This document shows positions 57,622 through 64,000 of a stretch of 64,000 nucleotides of DNA, one piece after another. A program made the position numbers and the translations under genes. The DNA is from Alitta virens (lineage: Eukaryota > Annelida > Polychaeta > Phyllodocida > Nereididae): NCBI GenBank assembly GCA_932294295.1, contig OW028582.1:1210315-1274314 (forward strand), in the 5' to 3' direction. Below the pieces are notes generated by a model, which saw only the letters and a list, made by a program, of their open reading frames with translations, did not search any database and was not told the DNA's origin. Position 1 is the stretch's first letter; each line of letters begins with the position of its first letter.

Positions 57622-58130
57622 GCATGATTGACAGCTGTTAAAACTCTTTTAGGTAGGCAGTACATTGATGTAAGTAAGTACTCCATGAAATGGCAAAACC
57701 TATCACAAGTTCATTCTTCACTAGGCAGATTACGCCATATGAGATGAGAGATAATCTTAAGCTAGTGAAGACTGTTTACAACACTATGCGATATGGTTTC
57801 AGATCTATTATATATCAAGGTGCTTTGCTTTGGAATTCCTTACCTGTTGAACTAAAACAAATAGGTGATTTAGCCAAGTTCAAAGATTTATTAAGACGTT
57901 GTAATTCCTTAGAAAGGTGTAATTGTGGATCATGTATAATCTGTCAGCAAAATAATTATGATCAATGAGTAGTTAAGTCATAATCTCATTCTAATCATCT
58001 GTATCTATATCTTCTTTCATTGTTATTGTTATTTTTACCAGTCGGCTAAAAGCTTTATAGCTTATGTTTTATTGTTTTGTCTTGCACCTCAGACTATAAA
58101 TAAAGTTTATCTTATCTGATCTTATGTGAC
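57622..58130 (+). pseudogene. LINE 3' end (C-terminus of ORF2 and UTR)
   Basis: Frame to the TGA at 57966-57968 reads FFTRQITPYEMRDNLKLVKT, GFRSIIYQGALLWNSLPVEL and a Cys-rich end CNCGSCIICQ, the typical end of Jockey/CR1-like ORF2. UTR ends ATAAATAAAGTTTATCTTAT. 5' truncated. Confidence 0.88.
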
Positions 58131-58329
58131 CACTGCTGATAAAGTTAATTTGTTGAAAATTTTTTTTGATTGTCTTATCTTATTTTATAACAAGTCAGTA
58201 TTTTAGCCATCTGGTTATCTATCTATCTATCTATCTATCTATTGTTTGCTTTGTATCTTTTCTAAAACTCTAAGCCTAATGCGGTTACCAGTGAATAATG
58301 CATTGTTTATAGCTCTTATTTCTCAATAC

Positions 58330-58562
58330 TACTGGGTCTGAAGCTTAGTCAGCTTATATGACCAGCTGCAGGCAGATATAATGATGAGATGGTAAGGTTC
58401 GGAGTCCACGCCATGTTACACAAAATGATTTAACCCATGTGTGGGACCTTTTATTTACCTCAGCATAGACACTGAATACAAGACACTTCCAATTTAAGGT
58501 CTAATGCAACTGACATACAGCTGAGATGTAGCTCATAAAGAGTGCCCAGGGCTGAGATGTAT
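58330..58562 (-). mobile_element. SINE (family 1) body, antisense
   Basis: Right-copy partner of 55990-56225. Confidence 0.65.
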
Positions 58563-58739
58563 GCATCAATATGTAAAAATACTAGATATTAAGATAGTTT
58601 ATTTTATTGTTTAACATGTAATAAAGTTGTTCATGGCTGTTAAAAATGTATATTAAAATGCTCAACATCCATTGGGAGTACACAACATATAATGTCTTAA
58701 TGTCAACATTAACTCATTTTGGTGGAAAATGCAACACTT

Positions 58740-58741
58740 TG

Positions 58742-58772
<31 letters not shown>

Positions 58773-58803
58773 CAGGTAGGTAAGTAGATAAATAGGGAGA
58801 TAA

Positions 58804-58841
<38 letters not shown>

Positions 58842-59130
58842 GGATAGATGGATAGATGGATAGATAGATTGGGAAGTGCAGCCCTCTAAGACAAGTTCTT
58901 GCCACTATCAAGGGTTGATTGATGAGGTGAGAGAGAGGATGAGTCCACCCACGTTACACATTTACCCCATGGGAGGATCTTTTACTTGACTCAGCAAGGG
59001 ACCGTCACTTTAATGTCTCATCCGAACAACATCCAGCTGCTTGGATGCTGCTCACGAAGGGTGCCCGGGCCTAGGATTAAACCTGGGTCATCAGCCGTTA
59101 CTAATGGAGAGCATTCAGTGTGTCTACTCT
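58740..59130 (-). mobile_element. GATA microsatellite plus SINE (family 2), antisense
   Basis: Right-copy partner of 56412-56790, with a longer GATA array. Confidence 0.75.
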
Positions 59131-59877
59131 CATGTCACATAAGAATCCCAGTTGAGATTGAAACCACAGGCTGCAAAGAACACCCGGTGGAGTAAAGAGG
59201 CTTCTCTCTCCTTTACTGATGCAACACTTCAGGGTTATCCTAGATCTCTGGTTGTCTGTCCCTTATCTGGCTGTCTGTCTGTCTGTCTGTCTAGCTGTCT
59301 GTCTGTTTATATGTCTGTCTGACTGCCTGTCTGCCTGTCAGCCTGGTTATTCCATTGTATACTTCAGCATTTGCTGCTACAGCATCTTCCTGTGGGGCTG
59401 GATTTGACTTATATTGTTAAAATAATGATAAAAGAACGTCGCGCCTCTGGGGTTCCGCAAGGTTATATTATAGGTCCTTTGCGTTTTCTCAGACTGCAAG
59501 GAACACCCTGTGGAGTAAACAGACTTCTTTCCTTTACTGATTACTACCAGTTTTCTTTCAGATATTGCATTAAGTTTCCTTAAATGTCTGTCAGACTCAA
59601 ACTCAGACTTTATTTATTTGCTGAAAAACAGCTGGAGACCCTTCAAAGGCTAGCAGCCGCTGCCGAAGGGCCACCAGTTACATTACAGAAAAAAGGTAAA
59701 TATACAAAGAAGTAATTGCAGTAAAAAATATATATATATATAAATATAAAATAGAAAGTATAATTACATGTTTGATTGGAATGGTTCACATAGCGACATA
59801 CGAAATTGGTGCAAAAACAAGGTAATGAAAATAAATCAAATAAATAGAAGGTAGTTTCATTGATCATTTGAACTGGT

Positions 59878-60028
59878 GGTGGTGGTGGATTAGGGCTTTA
59901 CATCCTGTATTTCTGCACCTGATGGGCTAATTAGGACAGTCAGAGACCATGGCAATGAGACGAAGGATGAAACAGCTATCCAACTTAGGCTCGACTGGGA
60001 ATTGAACCCGGGACCCAGTGGTTGGACT
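59878..60028 (-). mobile_element. tRNA-Gly-like SINE (family G), head truncated
   Basis: Body CCTGTATTTCTGCACCTGAT to TTGAACCCGGGACCCAGTGG, then the A-box region is missing. Confidence 0.8.
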
Positions 60029-60141
60029 GATCATTTGAACTAAAATAGCAGTTTGAAATATTGCAATTAACATCATAACTATTTATGAAGAAATTCTTTA
60101 CATATATTTTATATCCTGAGAAACTGGGAAAATATTTTTGT

Positions 60142-62110
60142 CTAACTTATATCATCCATATTGTTGAATATAGAAGGAATTCTATATTTAAACCTCTGCT
60201 TGACAAATTCATGTTGTACATGATGTAAAGGTAAAATCTGTTGGGTTCTGTACCTGGTTGCATACAATGAAGTACAAAGCTTATGACATAACTTGTAGTC
60301 ATGTAGTGTGCATAGATCTTCACATTTAAGCAATTTCATAATCTTAAAACGAGCACTAGTATGAGCATTATACTTACTTCTATTTATAATACGAGTTCCT
60401 TTTTTTAGCAACTTGGTGATTTGTTTAGATCTCCCACCCCACTTTTTAAGAAAAAGACCATAATCTAATTGTGATAAAACCAAAGAATTGTAAATATGTG
60501 AAAGAGCTCTAGTTGGCAAAACGTTTTTAATTTATTCATGATACCCTATGTTTCAGAAATGTTGTTACTAATAAATTGGTGTTAGTTGAGATGCTCATCA
60601 AGAAGTAATCCTAAAAAGTTAAACTGTTTAACAAATTCAATCTCCTGGCCATTTATATTAATTTTAGGATACTCAATAGTTCTCTGTCTAGTGTTTCACT
60701 AAAAAGTTCAACTGTTAAACAAAATAAATCTCATGGTCATTTATATAAAATTTAGGATACTCAATAGTTCTGTCGAGTGTTTCACTAAAAAGTTCAACTG
60801 TTAAAAAAAACAAATCTCATGGTCATTTATATAAAATTTAGGATACTCAATAGTTCTGTCGAGTGTTTCACTAAAAAGTTCAACTGTTAAAAAAAACAAA
60901 TCTCATGGTCATTTATATAAATTTTAGGATACTCAATAGTTCTGTCGCATGTTTCACTAAAAAGTTCAACTGTTAAACAAAATAAATCTCATGGTCATTT
61001 ATATAAATTTTAGGATACTTAATAGTTCTCTGTTGAGAGTGAAACATCGTTGTTTTTGTTTCTTCGCAATTTAAAGGTAATTTATTCAGTTTTACCAATT
61101 ACTTATTTTATATAATTTATTGCTTATATTTGTATTAACATCATTGTTTATGTCATGTAATATAGTGGACTCTAAAGTTGTTATTAAAGTGGTATCATCT
61201 CCGTAGATTATTGGATAAGTCATAGTACCTTAAAGTGATACGATGTCTTAGACCTTCCCAGGCAAATCCAGTCCTAAACTGAAGGAATAGCTACATCTAC
61301 CACTAAACTTACTTGTTTTGTACTTGTTTGAAACATTTAGCTCACATTATTGACAGTACACAGCATCAAAGCACTGGTAAAATCCGTTAGGCAAGATTTT
61401 GGCATCATGGTGGAGTTACTGTGTAATTGGCTGCTGCTGCTGCAGGCTATGGGGTATTATCATAATTTATTCATGTGGCCCATGTGGTCAGAGCTGTCAA
61501 ACTAACAAAAACAATTAGATGGGCTTGTCCTCCATTCACAGTGTATGATATTCACTCATATGAATTGTAAAAACAGTTTACCTTGTTCAGAATCACTTTT
61601 CATAGCTTCAATTAATGTATAAACACAATTTCCAGAGTAAACAAAACCCTCGTGGTTCCTGGTGGTTGGAATTTGGCTCTGCCTGGCTGTGGTCACGTGA
61701 CCCCAGGAGAGAGTTTCAAATTATTTCGGTGTACACCAAAATCACTACAGCTGATTTTAAGACTGAAATACTCATTACTAACAAATGGATGGGCACAAAG
61801 CAAAGTGGTTTCTGACAATACTCATCCTTCACTATCATTCAGTGGTAAATTAAAAGAAACTTTCAGTTTGACCTAGATATGAGACTTCATATCACTTTAA
61901 TTTTTCCAATAACATTGTGTGGTCCAGGGTATCAAAAACTTTGAAAGATCTAAATATATGTTCAGAGGAATTTCATTATTATCCATTTCCGAAATAATAC
62001 AACCTACAAGCTCTATTGCTGTGAATTCAGTCAAATAATTTTGTCTAAAGCCATATTGACTCTGGTAAAATAGCTTGAATCTGAAAAATATTGGTAAATT
62101 TGGTTGCATA
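60142..62110 (-). pseudogene. non-LTR retrotransposon RT remnants, antisense
   Basis: Three collinear pieces on the minus strand: 62109-61897 (YQSQYGFRQNYLTEFTAIEL, MDNNEIPLNIYLDLSK, RT fingers/palm); about 61225-61040 (IIYGDDTTLITTLES, the catalytic Y-x-D-D box); and 60660-60142 (INGQEIEFVKQFNFLGLLLD, then YNSLVLSQLDYGLFLKKWGG and IINRSKYNAHTSA). About 0.65 kb of unrelated DNA (61250-61890) separates the first two, and an ~86-bp repeat array separates the last two. Jockey/CR1-like; inactive. Confidence 0.85.
60612..61035. repeat. ~86-bp tandem repeat inside the RT gene
   Basis: Five units starting CTAAAAAGTT at 60612, 60700, 60784, 60871 and 60957 (84-88 bp each). Each unit re-encodes, on the minus strand, the segment around IKYPKIYINDHEI and FNFL of the RT thumb, so the repeat arose by expansion of RT coding sequence. 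Confidence 0.92.
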
Positions 62111-63018
62111 TGGTCCTATCCTCTTACTGTCCTTCCTGTTACCATAATGGCTGACATAACAGGTCACATGACCAACCCATTTAAATATATTCAAAGGTAA
62201 TGAGAACTGATTTGTTGACATGCTGTAACACTGAAATTGTTCAAAATTCATAATTTTGATGATTTTTGAAAATTTTAATTTTTTTGCATTTGAAATGCCA
62301 AATGTGCACCGTTTCTATGGAATGACCCAGATGTCAAAAAGTACAAGTTTGGTAAGTCTGCAACACTCTCCATTACTCTGCAACTTCTGTATTTCTTATC
62401 TATACCAACAAATTCCTTGCTCCCCCACTAGATTGTTGCTCCGTCTGAAATCCTGCAGACCCTCAGGGCTATCAGCCCACTCTAAGCAACCCCAAAAGAG
62501 GGTTTGTGGAAGAGACTGGTCACATACTGTGAAAATATAATGGGGGAAACAAAGCAGAAACATTTGAAGTACCTCTAAGGTTTTTTATTTTCATCAACAC
62601 AACTAAGTTACAAAAAAAAAACACAAAACTAATACGGAATCAGAACAATACATATTTCACTGCACGTACAATGGAATCTAGTGACATTATTCCATTTTAA
62701 ATCCACTGTTTATATCTTTGCATCTGATTTTAGGTCATTGCTCCTTTAATTATACTGACATCAGAGCATTCAAACCGAATCTACACATTTGAGTTGTAGA
62801 ACTCACTTTTTCAGCAATAACAATTAGTAGAATTGATTACAGTGGATATAAGTCATAAATACTTTAAATATTTATTGATACATATATATGTCACCTTGAA
62901 ATTTTGCAACTAAACATGTGTAGGAGGAATCGGGTACAAAAATGTTATGTACAGCGTACAGCTCATTTACAAAGTATCGAGCATCTAACTATAATTCCTG
63001 ACAAAGTCCTATGTTCAT
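62111..63018. other. TLR 3' flank and UTR, no further gene
   Basis: AT-rich. A minus-strand AATAAA (TTTATT at about 62869-62874) lies ~145 bp past the TLR stop and could be its polyadenylation signal. No other feature supported. Confidence 0.4.
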
Positions 63019-64000
63019 TTACACCTTCGTGTTGTAGAACAGACCTTTTGTAAGTGACTTACGGAGAGTCTTCCAGAAGTGTTGTTGCAGTGCAGGGTCC
63101 TTACGCCAAGGGAGATAGGTCTTGGTAGACAGGATATGGATCAAGCGAGGGGTAAGTAATTCTTTAGGGATGTCATCAAGGAGGATCACCAGCAGACGAC
63201 CTCTCATGGGACCTTCGGCATCTAGTTTCATGTGTGCCATGGCCAGTTCAAACCGACACCAGTAGCTGGCAGCAAAAGTCCTTGATAACACTAAAATTGT
63301 GCGACGACTTTCTACTATACTTTTCACAATGTTCTCAGCAATGTCAATACCAGCTAGCCAATCGCGATCATGCACACAGAGTTTGAATCCATCTTGTCCA
63401 TAATATTGAATGTCAATGTTTGGCAATAACTGCTGTTTCACCCAAGTCAAATCCTCACTACTGTAAGCCACAAAAGCATCGTAAACATTTTCATTGTCAT
63501 CGTGTTGCTCAACAAATCTACCACGACCAGCCTTTGCCAAGAAAAGAATATATCTCATATGCCAGCGGAAGTGCCACAAAATGTGTATGGTTAAGAGAGC
63601 AAATATTCCAATCAAACTATAGGATATAGGCTTTAGTACATTTACCCAATTCAGTTCACAGTCTGATAGTCCCAGACTTAATTCTCTTAATTTGATATTT
63701 TGAACTGATTTGGGACTTTTGCAAACAAGGTCATCTGGGGAGTGCATATATATCAAGGGAGGTCCAGTCAGTCTTTGCAGAATCCACATTATATCACATG
63801 TGCAAGTGAGTGGGTTGTGAGCTAATGATAGAATCCTCAAATGTGGAAGATAAACAAATGAATCCCATGTCACATAAGCAATCAGGTTTGAGTTCAAATT
63901 GAGTTTTGTAAGACTAGAGGTATTCCAAAAGGATGATGGTTCAACAAAGGAGATATGATTAAAGGATACATCCAGATTTTGAAGGTGTATCAAGCCAGTG
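63019..64000 (-). CDS. Toll-like receptor, C-terminal part (5' end beyond window)
   Basis: Innate immune or developmental receptor of the Toll family. The frame is open to the window edge (326 residues visible, stop TAA at 63021-63019). In order: two and a half LRRs (LQNLDVSFNHI, LTKLNLNSNLI, LRILSLAHNPL), an LRRCT with CTCDIMWIL and two further cysteines (res. 66-114), a membrane span (about 122-144, SYSLIGIFALLTIHILW), and a complete TIR domain (173-315): box 1 YDAFVAYSSED, box 2 LCVHDRDWLAG with IDIAENI, LSRTF...WCRFEL, box 3 FW. The BB-loop position that is Pro in most TLRs (RDxxPG) is Ala, so adaptor preference cannot be assumed. Single LRRCT next to the membrane gives the vertebrate-like (single-cysteine-cluster) layout as far as visible. 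No intron in this part. Confidence 0.95.
   Translation of the reverse strand, partial: TGLIHLQNLDVSFNHISFVEPSSFWNTSSLTKLNLNSNLIAYVTWDSFVYLPHLRILSLAHNPLTCTCDIMWILQRLTGPPLIYMHSPDDLVCKSPKSVQNIKLRELSLGLSDCELNWVNVLKPISYSLIGIFALLTIHILWHFRWHMRYILFLAKAGRGRFVEQHDDNENVYDAFVAYSSEDLTWVKQQLLPNIDIQYYGQDGFKLCVHDRDWLAGIDIAENIVKSIVESRRTILVLSRTFAASYWCRFELAMAHMKLDAEGPMRGRLLVILLDDIPKELLTPRLIHILSTKTYLPWRKDPALQQHFWKTLRKSLTKGLFYNTKV

Larger units (their letters stand above)
57237..59632. repeat. 2.3-kb tandem duplication, right copy
   Basis: See 54938-57236. Extra length is mainly longer GATA (58740-58868) and CTGT (about 59262-59330) arrays. Confidence 0.95.

Noticed and set aside
62256..62540. 94-codon + strand frame next to the TLR gene
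   Set aside because: No domain, duplicate or splice support; opposite strand is LINE/TLR flank.

Overview
The window reads as nuclear DNA of an AT-rich marine invertebrate animal, most plausibly a basal deuterostome such as a hemichordate or amphioxus. This is inferred from a vertebrate-like tRNA-Arg, a Toll-like receptor, a CUB/LDLa membrane protein with short introns, and abundant tRNA-derived SINEs and CR1/L2- or Jockey-like LINE pieces. The species cannot be fixed from the sequence alone. Protein-coding density is low.

1-28.3 kb is a mosaic of related modules, each carrying a tRNA-Arg gene on the + strand (2412, 4028, 6609, 12158, 19671, 26176, 27664, plus broken copies). Two direct copies of a ~4.5-4.9 kb block (1-4874 and 23737-28261) each hold two tRNA genes, an LRR gene relic and, on the minus strand, two decayed exons of the receptor gene described below. 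Between them lie at least three copies of another 4-5 kb module (about 4960-9545, 10789-14610, 15640-20400) that also carry a tRNA-Arg, interrupted by a Tc1 element, LINE pieces and a tyrosine-recombinase retrotransposon fragment. Two of the tRNAs have switched anticodon from UCG to ACG on an otherwise unchanged body.

28.3-40.3 kb is gene-poor and dominated by GATA microsatellites, SINEs, a truncated LINE and three minisatellites with 33, 39 and 35 bp units. 40.4-51.4 kb holds the best gene: seven coding exons joined by phase-1 introns encode a predicted 485-residue type I membrane protein (signal peptide, CUB domain with a long insertion, LDLa repeats, one membrane span, a C-terminal PDZ-ligand motif). 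One of its introns contains an antisense tRNA-Arg. This is the same exon/tRNA arrangement seen, broken, in the two blocks at 1-28 kb, so tRNA gene amplification and partial receptor-gene duplication went together.

51.4-62.1 kb contains MITEs, a trimeric SINE array, a 2.3 kb head-to-tail duplication carrying a LINE 3' end, and a minus-strand LINE whose reverse transcriptase frame was expanded by an ~86 bp tandem repeat. 63.0-64.0 kb is the 3' part of a minus-strand Toll-like receptor gene (last LRRs, LRRCT, membrane span, complete TIR domain) that runs off the window.
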